Source of the DNA: Propioniciclava tarda
Lineage (GTDB): Bacteria > Actinomycetota > Actinomycetes > Propionibacteriales > Propionibacteriaceae
DNA: 64,000 bases
Direction: 5' to 3'
Assembly: GCF_900182665.1 (NCBI RefSeq)
Contig: NZ_FXTL01000003.1
Span: 146,481 to 210,480, forward strand
Shown: one piece after another, positions 19,412-29,606 of the stretch
Numbering within the stretch: the stretch's first letter is position 1
How the letters are laid out: each line of letters begins with the position of its first letter
Notes under the pieces: generated by a model
What the model was told of the DNA's origin: nothing
The model's input: only the letters and a program-made list of their open reading frames with translations
Databases searched by the model: none
Program-made: the position numbers and the translations under genes

Positions 19412-20599
19412 ATGTCGCACAGTCACGAGCCCGCCCTGGACGCCCTCGGTCAGCCCATCAGCGCCGTCACCCATACCCACGACGGCCACACGCACACCCA
19501 CGTGCAGGCTGAGGTGTCGGCGTCCGGGCCCGCTCCGCGGCTGCATCTGCAGGGCACGTTCCTGCCGTCCGGCGAGGTCCGGGACGCCTGGATCGTCGAC
19601 GGACGCCTGACGTTCAGCCGCGTCCCGGACGCCGTCACGGTCGCCACGGACGCCTGGATCCTGCCCGGCCTCGTGGACGCCCACTGTCACGTCGGCCTGG
19701 ATCATCACGGCGCCGTCGATGAGGCGACGGCCGAGACGCAGGCCCTCACCAACCGTGACGCGGGCACGCTGCTGATCCGCGACGCCGGCAGTCCGGCCGA
19801 CACCCACTGGATTGACGACCGCGAGGACCTGCCCCGCGTCATTCGCGCCGGACGCCACATCGCGCGTCCGAGGCGCTACATCCGCAACTTCGCCGCCGAA
19901 GTCGAGCCGGACGCCCTGGTCGACGAGGTCCGGACGCAGGCTGCTCGCGGCGACGGCTGGGTGAAGATCGTGGGCGACTGGATCGACCGCGACAAGGGTG
20001 ACCTGGCACCCCTGTGGCCCGCCGACGTAGCCAAGGCGGCCATCGACGCCGCGCACGAGGCCGGTGCTCGGGTGACCGCCCATTGCTTCGACGAGCAGTC
20101 CGTCGCCGAGCTCGTCGATGCCGGCATCGACGGGATCGAGCACGGCACGGGCCTGGGCGACGCCACCATCGCCGCGATGGCCGAGCGCCAGGTCGCCCTG
20201 GTGCCGACCATGGTCAACCTCGAGACGTTCCCCGACATCGCCGCTGCGGGCGAGGAGAAGTTCCCGACCTACGCCGCCCACATGCGCGACCTGCACGCAC
20301 GCCGCTTCGAGACGATGAGCAAGGCCGTCGAGGCGGGCGTCCCGGTGTACGCCGGCACGGATGCCGGGGGAGCCCTGGCCCACGGGCTGATCCCGGACGA
20401 GCTGCTCCTCTTGGCGATGGTGGGCGGCAACGAGTTCGCCCTCGGTGCGGCGTCCTGGCGGGCCCGCGAGTGGCTGGGCGTCGAGGGACTGGACGAAGGG
20501 GCGTCCGCCGACCTCGTCGTCTTCGACGAGGACCCACGCTCCAACCTCGCGATCGTGCGCGAACCGAGACTGATCATCCTGCGCGGGCGCGTGAGCTAG
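19412..20599 (+). CDS. Metal-dependent amidohydrolase with His-rich N-terminus
   Basis: 395 residues. The first 35 residues are His-rich (SHSHEP, then HTHDGHTHTHV) and may bind metal; the TIM-barrel amidohydrolase starts with a small beta-sandwich part and the metal motif DAHCH at 89-93, followed by GARVTAHCF, GIEHGTGL and AGTDAGG with the last aspartate. It resembles imidazolonepropionase/prolidase-like members; substrate unknown. It is read in the same direction as ffh and rpsP. CAGGCT six bases before ATG 19412 may be a weak -10 box. The His-rich tail is not part of the usual family. Confidence 0.85.
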   Translation: MSHSHEPALDALGQPISAVTHTHDGHTHTHVQAEVSASGPAPRLHLQGTFLPSGEVRDAWIVDGRLTFSRVPDAVTVATDAWILPGLVDAHCHVGLDHHGAVDEATAETQALTNRDAGTLLIRDAGSPADTHWIDDREDLPRVIRAGRHIARPRRYIRNFAAEVEPDALVDEVRTQAARGDGWVKIVGDWIDRDKGDLAPLWPADVAKAAIDAAHEAGARVTAHCFDEQSVAELVDAGIDGIEHGTGLGDATIAAMAERQVALVPTMVNLETFPDIAAAGEEKFPTYAAHMRDLHARRFETMSKAVEAGVPVYAGTDAGGALAHGLIPDELLLLAMVGGNEFALGAASWRAREWLGVEGLDEGASADLVVFDEDPRSNLAIVREPRLIILRGRVS

Positions 20600-20608
20600 C
20601 TCCCTGAA

Positions 20609-20891
20609 TCAGGGCTGCATCAACATGATGCAGCCATGAGAACGACCGTCGACGTGCGCTTCCAGCATGTCGTCGGAGACCGCGACGACGACGAGCCCGA
20701 CGTCCGGACGCGCGCCCGAGAGGGGCAGTCCCGGGCAGCCCAGCCGCCCGGCGAGGGCGGACACGCGCGTCGGCGTCCGACCGGCGACCCAGCCCACCCG
20801 GACGCCCGCCGCGAGCGCGGCAGCACCCCAGGGCGGACGCCACGCGGCCCGCTCCGACGAGTCCGATGCTGCTCGGCAGGGAGTCGCTCAT
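20609..20891 (-). pseudogene. Frameshifted and truncated Rossmann-like/DUF2520 protein
   Basis: From ATG 20891 the frame gives [15 protein letters not shown], a dinucleotide-binding start, then breaks. Removing one base from the run of four C (plus strand 20826-20829) restores [19 protein letters not shown] and then [19 protein letters not shown], the pattern of Rossmann-like proteins with a C-terminal DUF2520. The rest (about 190 residues, including DUF2520) is missing; a stop follows in the palindrome at 20613. So the gene carries both a +1 indel and a deletion and is probably dead. Confidence 0.65.
20613..20635. terminator. Palindromic hairpin after the amidohydrolase gene
   Basis: A perfect 10-bp inverted repeat, GGCTGCATCA with TGATGCAGCC, and a 3-base loop. 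It can terminate transcription from the left and also lies inside the 3' end of the minus-strand DUF2520 remnant. Confidence 0.55.
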
Positions 20892-21148
20892 GGCCGCCAT
20901 GGTGCCGCCCAAGGCCCGACAAGCAGCCAGCCATCCCGGACGGCTCCCGGCGGCGGCAGTCCGGTTGGGTGTCCAAGCGAAAGGTGTGGAAGAATGACCG
21001 GCGCATCTGTGTCCGGATGGTGCCCTCTCTAGCCCTCCGGATGCGGTTCACCCGAGGACCCGCGTTCGGTACACCCACGCCGCACGAGGAGAATCACCCG
21101 CTCGCCCAGGCACGTGTCTGGGCTGTTCCAACAGGAGTAACCACAAAC
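20892..21148. other. Non-coding leader and promoter region of rpsP
   Basis: 257 bases without a supportable gene. TTGGGT at 20965-20970 and AAGAAT at 20990-20995 (19-base spacing) may be the rpsP operon promoter, giving a leader of about 145 bases. AGGAGTAA just before GTG 21149 is a strong ribosome site. I see no clear regulatory hairpin. Confidence 0.4.
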
Positions 21149-21586
21149 GTGGCTGTCAAGATTCGCCTGAAGCGGATGGGCAAGATCCGCTCCCCGCACT
21201 ACCGCATCGTCGTCATGGACTCGCGCAGCAAGCGTGACGGCCGTGCGATCGAAGAGATCGGCATCTACCACCCGAAGAACGACCCGTCGGTGATCCGCGT
21301 CGATTCTGAGCGTGCGCAGTACTGGCTCGGCGTGGGCGCTCAGCCCACCGAGACCGTCATCGCGCTGTTCAAGGCGTCCGGTGACTGGCAGAAGTTCTCC
21401 GGCGACAAGTCGCCGTCGGGCATCAAGCCGCAGCCGGAGCCCGTCGACAAGGTCGCGCGCTTCAACGCCGCCCTGGCCGAGGCCGACGACGAGCCGGCGA
21501 CCGGGGCCATCTCGACCAAGAAGAAGAAGGCCGCCGAGGCCGAGGTCGAGACCGAGGCTGTCGAAGCTGTCGCCGACGAGGCCTGA
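21149..21586 (+). CDS. rpsP: 30S ribosomal protein S16
   Basis: 145 residues from GTG 21149. [20 protein letters not shown] and [18 protein letters not shown] are diagnostic of bS16. The C-terminal 50 residues are an Ala/Glu/Lys-rich extension ([20 protein letters not shown]) seen in actinobacterial S16. It heads the rpsP-khpA-rimM-trmD group. Confidence 0.97.
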   Translation: MAVKIRLKRMGKIRSPHYRIVVMDSRSKRDGRAIEEIGIYHPKNDPSVIRVDSERAQYWLGVGAQPTETVIALFKASGDWQKFSGDKSPSGIKPQPEPVDKVARFNAALAEADDEPATGAISTKKKKAAEAEVETEAVEAVADEA

Positions 21587-21587
21587 G

Positions 21588-21842
21588 ATGCTGGCCGACG
21601 CGTTGGAGCACCTCGTCCAGGGGCTGGTTAGCCGCCCGGACGACGTGTCCATCTCTGATTCCGAGCGGCGTCGGGTGCGCACCCTTGAGGTGCGCGTCCA
21701 CCCCGAGGACATCGGCAAGGTCATCGGACGCCAGGGCCGAACGGCCTCCGCGCTGCGGACGGTCATCGGCGCCCTGGCTGGGCGGGATCAGGTCCGGGTC
21801 GACTTCGTCGACGTCGACCGCGCCCCCCGCCGCCGGCACTGA
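21588..21842 (+). CDS. khpA: KH-domain RNA-binding protein KhpA
   Basis: 84 residues; a single KH domain with the GxxG loop GRQG at 47-50 in DIGKVIGRQGRTASALRTVI. KhpA binds RNA, usually with KhpB/Jag, and affects cell size and division. It starts one base after the rpsP stop codon and lies before rimM, the standard place for this gene. Confidence 0.92.
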   Translation: MLADALEHLVQGLVSRPDDVSISDSERRRVRTLEVRVHPEDIGKVIGRQGRTASALRTVIGALAGRDQVRVDFVDVDRAPRRRH

Positions 21843-21924
21843 CGTACCAACTCTGGCGCCCCGCGCCCGGACGCCTCGTCCGGACGTGGGGCGTCTGCCG
21901 TTCACGAGGAATTGAGGACGCCGC

Positions 21925-22455
21925 ATGGCCACACCGACCGAACGCGTGCTGATCGGCACCCTGGGCAAGCCGCACGGACTCCGGGGCGAACTCACCGTCT
22001 ACCTGCGCACCGATGAGCCGGAGCGCCGGTTCGCGCCCGGGGCGTCCATCGAGGTCGGCCAGGGCGGCAAGCCGATGACGGTCGCCGCCACCAAGTGGCA
22101 CTCCGGCGTGTTCCTGCTCTCGCTGACGGGCGTCAGCGATCGAACGGCCGCCGAGGGTCTGCGCGGAAGCGACGTTTGGGCGCGGGTCGCGTCCGATGAG
22201 GTGCCGGACGCCGACGGCGAGTTCTACGATCGGCAGCTCATCGGGCTGTCCGTGCGGGACGCGTCCGGGGCCACGGTCGGCACGGTGGCGTCCGTGCTGC
22301 ACAACCCCGGCCAGGACCTCCTGGTCATCGACATCGCCGGCGACGAGCGATTGGTGCCTTTCGTCGAGGCGCTCGTCCCCGTGCTCGATCCGGACGCCGG
22401 CTATCTGCAGGTCGCCGACGTCCGCGGCCTGTTGAGCGATGACGAGGACGCCTGA
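21925..22455 (+). CDS. rimM: 16S rRNA processing protein RimM
   Basis: 176 residues. RimM binds S19 and helps mature the 30S head. The N-terminal domain begins [18 protein letters not shown] (GxhGxxG of the family) and the C-terminal PRC-barrel has [12 protein letters not shown] and [19 protein letters not shown] 21925 follows GAGGA. An 82-base spacer separates it from khpA; it contains GACGCCTCGTCC-type inverted sequence but no clear terminator. The stop overlaps trmD. Confidence 0.94.
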   Translation: MATPTERVLIGTLGKPHGLRGELTVYLRTDEPERRFAPGASIEVGQGGKPMTVAATKWHSGVFLLSLTGVSDRTAAEGLRGSDVWARVASDEVPDADGEFYDRQLIGLSVRDASGATVGTVASVLHNPGQDLLVIDIAGDERLVPFVEALVPVLDPDAGYLQVADVRGLLSDDEDA

Positions 22456-23204
22456 TGTCCCCGGCCGCGCCCGTCCTCCAGCTGGACATCATCACGATCT
22501 TCGGTGACTACTTCGCCCCGCTCGAGCTGTCGCTGCTCGGCAAGGCGCGCGAGCAGGGGCTGCTGGCGTGGCGCGTCCACGATCTGCGTGACTGGACGCA
22601 CGACCGCCACCGCACCGTGGACGACACCCCGTACGGCGGCGGGGCCGGCATGGTCATGAAGCCCGAGCCGTGGGGCGAGGCGCTGGACGCCGTGCTGGAC
22701 GCCCACCCGGACGCGCGACCCACGATCGTGGTGCCCACGCCCGCCGGTGAGCCGTTCCGCCAGGCCACCGCCCACGAGCTGGCCGGCGCCGGGCACCTGA
22801 TTTTCGCCTGCGGGCGCTACGAGGGCATCGACGCCCGCGTCCTCGAGTACGCCCGGACGCGCGCCGCCGTGCGCGAGATCTCCCTGGGTGACTACGTGCT
22901 CAACGGGGGAGAGGTGGCCGTCTTGGCGATGGTCGAGGCCATCGGGCGCCTCATCCCCGGCGTCGTCGGCAACCCGGAGTCCCTGGTCGAGGAGTCCCAC
23001 GCGGCCGACACCGACGGCCTGTTGGAGTACCCCGTCTACACCAAGCCGGCCTCCTGGCGCGGCCTCGACGTGCCGGAAATCCTGTTGTCGGGTCATCACG
23101 CCGCGATCGCTGCTTGGCGGCGCGAGTCCTCGATCGAGCGGACGCGGCAGAGGCGTCCGGACCTGCTCGGCGAGGCGTCCGAACCGGACCCGACCGGGGA
23201 ATAG
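22455..23204 (+). CDS. trmD: tRNA (guanine-37-N1)-methyltransferase
   Basis: 249 residues. TrmD makes m1G37 in tRNA with SAM and prevents +1 frameshifting. [20 protein letters not shown] is the start, [17 protein letters not shown] the substrate loop and [14 protein letters not shown] the trefoil-knot SAM site. ATG 22455 overlaps the rimM stop (TGATG). Confidence 0.96.
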   Translation: MSPAAPVLQLDIITIFGDYFAPLELSLLGKAREQGLLAWRVHDLRDWTHDRHRTVDDTPYGGGAGMVMKPEPWGEALDAVLDAHPDARPTIVVPTPAGEPFRQATAHELAGAGHLIFACGRYEGIDARVLEYARTRAAVREISLGDYVLNGGEVAVLAMVEAIGRLIPGVVGNPESLVEESHAADTDGLLEYPVYTKPASWRGLDVPEILLSGHHAAIAAWRRESSIERTRQRRPDLLGEASEPDPTGE

Positions 23205-23280
23205 CGGGCTCGCTGCCTCGGACGCCGTCGATGTTGTTCCATTACTCGGCGTCGTAGGCCCGCGACGCGACTTCTTTGTC

Positions 23281-23294
23281 TAGGGTGGGCTCCG
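23281..23294 (+). promoter_or_regulatory. -10 box of a leaderless transcript for sdhCAB
   Basis: TAGGGT at 23281-23286 ends seven bases before GTG 23294. Confidence 0.55.
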
Positions 23295-24018
23295 TGGCGA
23301 CAACTACTCTGACCCCTCACCAGAAAGCAGTGCGGTCAACGGTCGCGATGAAGGCCCTCATGGCCGTCACCGGGATCATTCTGATCGTCTTCCTGCTCAT
23401 GCACATGGTCGGCAACCTGAAGATGTTCGTGGGTGCCGATTCCTTCAACCACTACGCCGAATGGCTCAAGGGAATGACCGAGGACGGCGGCATCGCCTAC
23501 CCGATTCTGCCCCAGGGCACGTTCATCTGGCTGTTCCGGCTGGTCCTCCTTGCGTGCATCGTGGCGCACATGGTGTCGGCCTGGCAGCTCACCGTGCGCG
23601 ACCGCGCGGCCCGCGGCGGCACGAACTACGTGGTCACGAAGCGCCGGGCGCAGACCTACTCCGCGCGCACCATGCGCTGGGGCGGCGTGATCCTGGCCGG
23701 CTTCCTGGTCTTCCACCTGCTGCAGTTCACGGTGAAGGCCATCACCACCGGCTTCAAGGCCAGCGATGACCCCTACACGATGTTCGTGAAGAGCTTCAGC
23801 GGTCCCATGAGCTTCATGGTGGTTGTGTATGCGATCTGGCTCGTGTCCGTGTGCATGCACGTCCGGCACGCCGTGTGGAGTTCCCTGACCACGCTGGGCC
23901 TCAACACCTCGGAGCGGGCCCGCGGCGTCCTCAACGCCCTCGCGATGGCCGTCGCCGTGCTGTTGTTCCTCGGCTTCATCGCCGCCCCCCTGGCGTGCGC
24001 TCTCGGATGGATTCACTG

Positions 24019-24019
<1 letters not shown>
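23294..24019 (+). CDS. sdhC: Succinate dehydrogenase cytochrome b subunit (type B)
   Basis: 241 residues from GTG 23294. Five membrane segments and histidines in [29 protein letters not shown] and [10 protein letters not shown] match the di-haem, single-anchor type B enzyme (as in Bacillus and Wolinella), which reduces menaquinone. No separate sdhD is present, as expected for this type. The stop overlaps the sdhA start by TGATG. Confidence 0.94.
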
Positions 24020-26021
<2,002 letters not shown>

Positions 26022-26025
<4 letters not shown>

Positions 26026-26795
26026 TCATCAACCTGCGTGTTTGGCGCCAGCCGAATGCCCAGACCCCGGGCAAGATGGTCGCGTACCGGGTCGAGGACG
26101 TGTCCGAGGACATGTCGTTTCTGGACATGCTCGACCTGCTGAACGAAGACCTGACGGTCCGCGGCGAAGAGCCGGTGGCGTTCGACTCCGACTGCCGCGA
26201 GGGCATCTGCGGCATGTGTGGCGTCGTCATCAACGGCTCGGCCCACGGGCGCGCGTCCTCGCACGGCAACGTTCCGACCACCACGTGCCAGCTGCACATG
26301 CGCAGCTTCGCCGACGGTGCGACGATCGACGTCGAGCCCTGGCGTGCGGGCGGCTTCCCGGTCATCAAGGACCTGGTCGTCGACCGGTCCGCGTTCGACC
26401 GGATCATCCAGGCCGGCGGCTTCATCTCGATCAACGCGGGCTCGGCCCCCGAGGCTCACTCGGTGCCGGTCCCCAAGATGCAGGCAGACCGCGCGTTCGA
26501 CGCGGCCACCTGCATCGGCTGCGGTGCGTGCGTGGCCGCCTGCCCCAACGGGTCGGCAATGCTGTTCACGTCCGCGAAGATCACCCACCTCGCGATGCTT
26601 CCCCAGGGCCAGCCCGAGCGGTACCTGCGCATCAAGAACATGGTGGGGCAGCACGACGCCGAGGGCTTCGGCGGCTGCACGAACATCGGCGAGTGCGCGG
26701 ACGTCTGCCCCAAGCAGATCCCGCTCGACGCCATCTCGCAGTTGAACCGCGACCTGATCAAGTCGCTGTTCAAGGCGGACGGCAAGACGGCCTGA
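26022..26795 (+). CDS. sdhB: Succinate dehydrogenase iron-sulfur subunit
   Basis: 257 residues from GTG 26022, overlapping sdhA by four bases. The [2Fe-2S] cysteines are in [10 protein letters not shown] with a later C; the [4Fe-4S] and [3Fe-4S] sites are in [15 protein letters not shown] and [16 protein letters not shown]. It passes electrons from SdhA FAD to the haems of SdhC. A hairpin 20 bases after the stop ends the operon. Confidence 0.96.
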
Positions 26796-26814
26796 CGTCT
26801 CGCTTCAAGCACGG

Positions 26815-26843
26815 CGGCGCCGGCTCCCTCGGGACCGGCGCCG
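26815..26843 (+). terminator. Terminator after sdhCAB
   Basis: CGGCGCCGG (26815-26823) pairs with CCGGCGCCG (26835-26843); the loop can itself form a TCCC/GGGA stem. There is no T-run. Confidence 0.7.
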
Positions 26844-27047
26844 TCGGCGTCCGCTGAAGAAAACGATCGGACGCCGGCCGAGCCGTTGGCTTCAGGGCGG
26901 GCGGCGTCCGGATTGGCTCGGACCGGATGCCTTGTGGCAAACTTGGCCCTCGTTGTGCCGTGACGCTCCTGCCACAGGGGGTTCCGTGTCCGGACGACCA
27001 CCAAGACGATTCCAAGGTGACCTGTGGCACCGGCGAGGACTGAACTG
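26844..27047. other. rplS leader region
   Basis: About 200 bases with no supported gene. TTGGCT at 26913-26918 and CAAACT at 26938-26943 are a weak promoter candidate. GTGGC (26934-26938) and GCCAC (26971-26975) could close a leader stem. GAGGA at 27035-27039 precedes the rplS ATG. Nothing firmer can be said. Confidence 0.3.
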
Positions 27048-27398
27048 ATGAACAAGCTGGTCTCCGAGATCACGCAGGCGGCGCTGCGCGACGACATCCC
27101 CGACTTCCGCCCCGGCGATTCCGTCAAGGTGCACGTCAAGGTTGTCGAAGGCAACCGCTCCCGTATCCAGGTGTTCGCAGGCAATGTCATCGCCCGCAAC
27201 GGCTCCGGCATCGCCGAGGCTTTCACCGTTCGCAAGGTGAGCTTCGGCACCGGCGTCGAGCGCACCTTCCCGCTGCACTCCCCGATCATCGACAAGATCG
27301 AGATCGAGCGCCGCGGCGACGTGCGACGCGCCAAGCTGTACTACCTCCGCGGTCTGCGCGGCAAGGCTGCCAAGATCAAGGAGAAGCGGGACCACTAG
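27048..27398 (+). CDS. rplS: 50S ribosomal protein L19
   Basis: 116 residues from ATG 27048, which follows GAGGA by eight bases and gives the usual bL19 start [19 protein letters not shown]; a GTG 24 bases earlier (27024) is in frame and also follows AAGGTGA, so the start is not certain. [33 protein letters not shown] and [20 protein letters not shown] are diagnostic. It heads rplS-lepB-rnhB-DUF2469. Confidence 0.96.
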   Translation: MNKLVSEITQAALRDDIPDFRPGDSVKVHVKVVEGNRSRIQVFAGNVIARNGSGIAEAFTVRKVSFGTGVERTFPLHSPIIDKIEIERRGDVRRAKLYYLRGLRGKAAKIKEKRDH

Positions 27399-27421
27399 CC
27401 CGCGGGATGCGGGAGGACGCC

Positions 27422-28186
27422 ATGACGGACGCGAAACGTGCGCTGAAGAAGGGCGGTGGCGTCCTCGGAGCAGTCAAAGAGATCGGCATCATCCTGGTCG
27501 GGGCGCTCGTCGCCTCGACCTTGTTGCGCATGTTCCTGCTGCAGGTCTTCGTGATCCCGTCGGGGTCCATGGAGAACACCATGCTCATCGGCGACCGGGT
27601 CGCGGTGCAGAAGGTGTCCGGCTTCCAGCGCGGCGACATCGTGGTGTTCAAAGACGATCTTGGCTGGCTACGCTCCACCACCAAACCGCCGCAGCAGTGG
27701 TGGCAGTCCGGGCTGACGTTCGTCGGCCTGCTGCCGGACGAGAGCCAGAATTACCTCATCAAGCGCGTCATCGGCATGCCCGGCGACCACATCTCCTGCT
27801 GCGACTCGGCGGGCCGGCTGGTCGTCAACGGGTTCGCGCTGGAGGAGTCTGAGTACCTGTTCAAGGACGCGTCCGGCAAGCAGGTGCAGCCCTCCGAGAT
27901 GGTCTTCGACATCGTCGTGCCGCAGGGCAAGATCTTCGTGATGGGCGATCACCGCAACGCCTCGTCGGACTCGCGCTGCCACCTGGACGCTACGTATAAC
28001 GGCGTGGCCGGGGCGTCCGCCTTCGTCAGCCAGTCCTCGGTCGTCGGCCAGGCGGTCGCCACCGTGTTCCCCTTCTCGCGGATCGGCGGGCATCCACGCC
28101 CGGCCACCTTCGCCGGGGTGCCGGCGGCGACGGGTACCGCTCCCGCTTCGCCCGTCATCAACGGCCAGCCGCCGCCCGCCTGTTAG
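27422..28186 (+). CDS. lepB: Type I signal peptidase
   Basis: 254 residues from ATG 27422 after GGGAGGA; an ATG 15 bases earlier lacks a ribosome site. A single N-terminal membrane segment (IGIILVGALVASTLLRMFLL) is followed by the catalytic Ser49 in IPSGSMENTM and the general-base Lys in YLIKRVIGMPGDH; the FVMGDHRNASSDSR box completes the S26 site on the outer face. An insertion of Trp-containing sequence (PPQQWW) between boxes is typical of actinobacteria. The protein ends in Pro/Ala and a terminal cysteine, which is unusual. Confidence 0.95.
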   Translation: MTDAKRALKKGGGVLGAVKEIGIILVGALVASTLLRMFLLQVFVIPSGSMENTMLIGDRVAVQKVSGFQRGDIVVFKDDLGWLRSTTKPPQQWWQSGLTFVGLLPDESQNYLIKRVIGMPGDHISCCDSAGRLVVNGFALEESEYLFKDASGKQVQPSEMVFDIVVPQGKIFVMGDHRNASSDSRCHLDATYNGVAGASAFVSQSSVVGQAVATVFPFSRIGGHPRPATFAGVPAATGTAPASPVINGQPPPAC

Positions 28187-28193
28187 GGGGGCC

Positions 28194-28832
28194 ATGGCGT
28201 TCGTGATCCGGCGGGCTGCCGGTCTGTACGGCTACGAGCGTGCGCTCGCCCGGGCCGGGTTCGTCCGCGTCGCGGGGGCCGACGAGGCCGGACGCGGGGC
28301 CTGCGCTGGCCCGCTGGTGGCCGGCGCGTGCATCCTGGGCAGCCGGGCTATCGAGGGCTTGGACGACTCCAAGAAGCTCACGGCGCCCGCCCGCGAGCGG
28401 CTGTACGACATCATCACGAAGCGCGCCGTGGCCTGGTCCGTGGTGAGCATCTCCCCAGCGGAATGCGACGCGCTCGGCATGCACGTCGCGAACCTGGAAG
28501 CCCTGCGCCGAGCGGTCTGGCGCCTCGGCGTCCAACCGGATTTTGTGCTCACCGACGGCTTCAGCGTCGACGGTCTGGGGCAGCCTTCGCTGGCGATGTG
28601 GAAGGGGGACGCCGTGGCGGCGTCCGTGGCGGCGGCGTCCATTCTGGCGAAGGTGACCCGAGACCGGATCATGGCTGATTATCACGCTGACTACCCCGAT
28701 TACCGGTTCGACGTCCACAAGGGCTACTGCACCAAGCTGCACCAGGACGCGCTGGATGCGGTGGGGCCGTGCGCGATCCACCGCCTGAAGTGGGACAACG
28801 TGGCTCGGACTATTAGGCTGGGGGAGTTATGA
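28194..28832 (+). CDS. rnhB: Ribonuclease HII
   Basis: 212 residues. RNase HII removes ribonucleotides from DNA. The catalytic DEAGRG is in GADEAGRGACAGPLVAGA, the next aspartate in VLTDGFSVDG and the last in VTRDRIMADYH. ATG 28194 follows GGGGGG seven bases after lepB. The stop overlaps the DUF2469 start (ATGA). Confidence 0.95.
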   Translation: MAFVIRRAAGLYGYERALARAGFVRVAGADEAGRGACAGPLVAGACILGSRAIEGLDDSKKLTAPARERLYDIITKRAVAWSVVSISPAECDALGMHVANLEALRRAVWRLGVQPDFVLTDGFSVDGLGQPSLAMWKGDAVAASVAAASILAKVTRDRIMADYHADYPDYRFDVHKGYCTKLHQDALDAVGPCAIHRLKWDNVARTIRLGEL

Positions 28833-29143
28833 GCGCCGAGGATCTTGAGCAGTACGAGAGCGAGCTGGAACTCCAGCTGTACCGCGAGTACAAGGACGTC
28901 GTCGGCATCTTCACCTACGCCGTCGAGACCGAGCGGCGCTTCTACTTATGCAACGCGGTCGACCTCAAGGTTCGCACCGAAGGCGGTGACGTCTACTACG
29001 AGGTGTCCATGGGGGATGCCTGGGTCTGGGACATGTACCGTCCGGCGCGCTTCGTGAAGTCGGCGAAGGTGTTGACCTTCCGCGACGTCTCGATCGAGGA
29101 GATCGCGCACGCGGATCTGAAGATTCCCGACGACCTCCGCTGA
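28829..29143 (+). CDS. DUF2469 family protein
   Basis: 104 residues, acidic. SAEDLEQYESELELQLYREY and ERRFYLCNAVDLKVR match a family conserved across actinobacteria and always found after rnhB (Rv2901c in M. tuberculosis). Function unknown. It overlaps rnhB by four bases with a GGGGGAG ribosome site inside rnhB. Confidence 0.92.
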   Translation: MSAEDLEQYESELELQLYREYKDVVGIFTYAVETERRFYLCNAVDLKVRTEGGDVYYEVSMGDAWVWDMYRPARFVKSAKVLTFRDVSIEEIAHADLKIPDDLR

Positions 29144-29169
29144 GCTTGAGCCGGGTAACTGAACAAGAG

Positions 29170-29178
29170 TTATCCACA
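29170..29178 (+). promoter_or_regulatory. Consensus DnaA box
   Basis: TTATCCACA, an exact match to the DnaA box consensus, in an AT-richer stretch (followed by AAATATT at 29186-29192) 51 bases before the yraN ATG. It could titrate DnaA or let DnaA control the yraN-comM-dprA operon; function is inference. Confidence 0.5.
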
Positions 29179-29228
29179 GGCTGCAAATATTCGCCCTCCC
29201 GCGCCCAATGTGTGCGCGGAGGTGGCAG

Positions 29229-29606
29229 ATGACACATGGGGTGAGTGACCGGCGCGAGACCGGCGTTTCGGGCGAGGACATCGCGGCCGTGCACCTGGCG
29301 CGTCGCGGCTGGCTGATCGTGGCCCGCAACTGGCGGTGCAGGTCCGGCGAGATCGACATCATCGCGAGGGATCCCGACGGCGTGCTGGTCGTCGTCGAGG
29401 TCAAGACGCGGCGCGGGCTCGGCTTCGGCGACCCGTTGGAGTCGTTGACCTACGCCAAGGTCCGCCGACTCAAGGGCCTGGCCATGGAGTGGGTCCGATC
29501 GCAGGAGGACGCCGTCGGCCCGGTTCGCCTGGACGCCATCGGGGTCTTGTTGGACGCCGACGCGGCTCCCCGGCTGCGGCACGTCCGCAACCTGGAGCAG
29601 CCGTGA
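29229..29606 (+). CDS. UPF0102/YraN endonuclease-like protein
   Basis: 125 residues from ATG 29229, chosen because GGAGG lies six bases upstream; an ATG at 29208 is also in frame. The family looks like a Holliday-junction-resolvase/restriction-endonuclease fold: GEDIAAVHLARRGW, RSGEIDIIARD and VVVEVKTRRG hold the E, D and E-x-K residues of the nuclease core. YraN is usually next to comM/dprA, as here; biological role unknown. The stop overlaps comM (GTGA). Confidence 0.9.
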   Translation: MTHGVSDRRETGVSGEDIAAVHLARRGWLIVARNWRCRSGEIDIIARDPDGVLVVVEVKTRRGLGFGDPLESLTYAKVRRLKGLAMEWVRSQEDAVGPVRLDAIGVLLDADAAPRLRHVRNLEQP

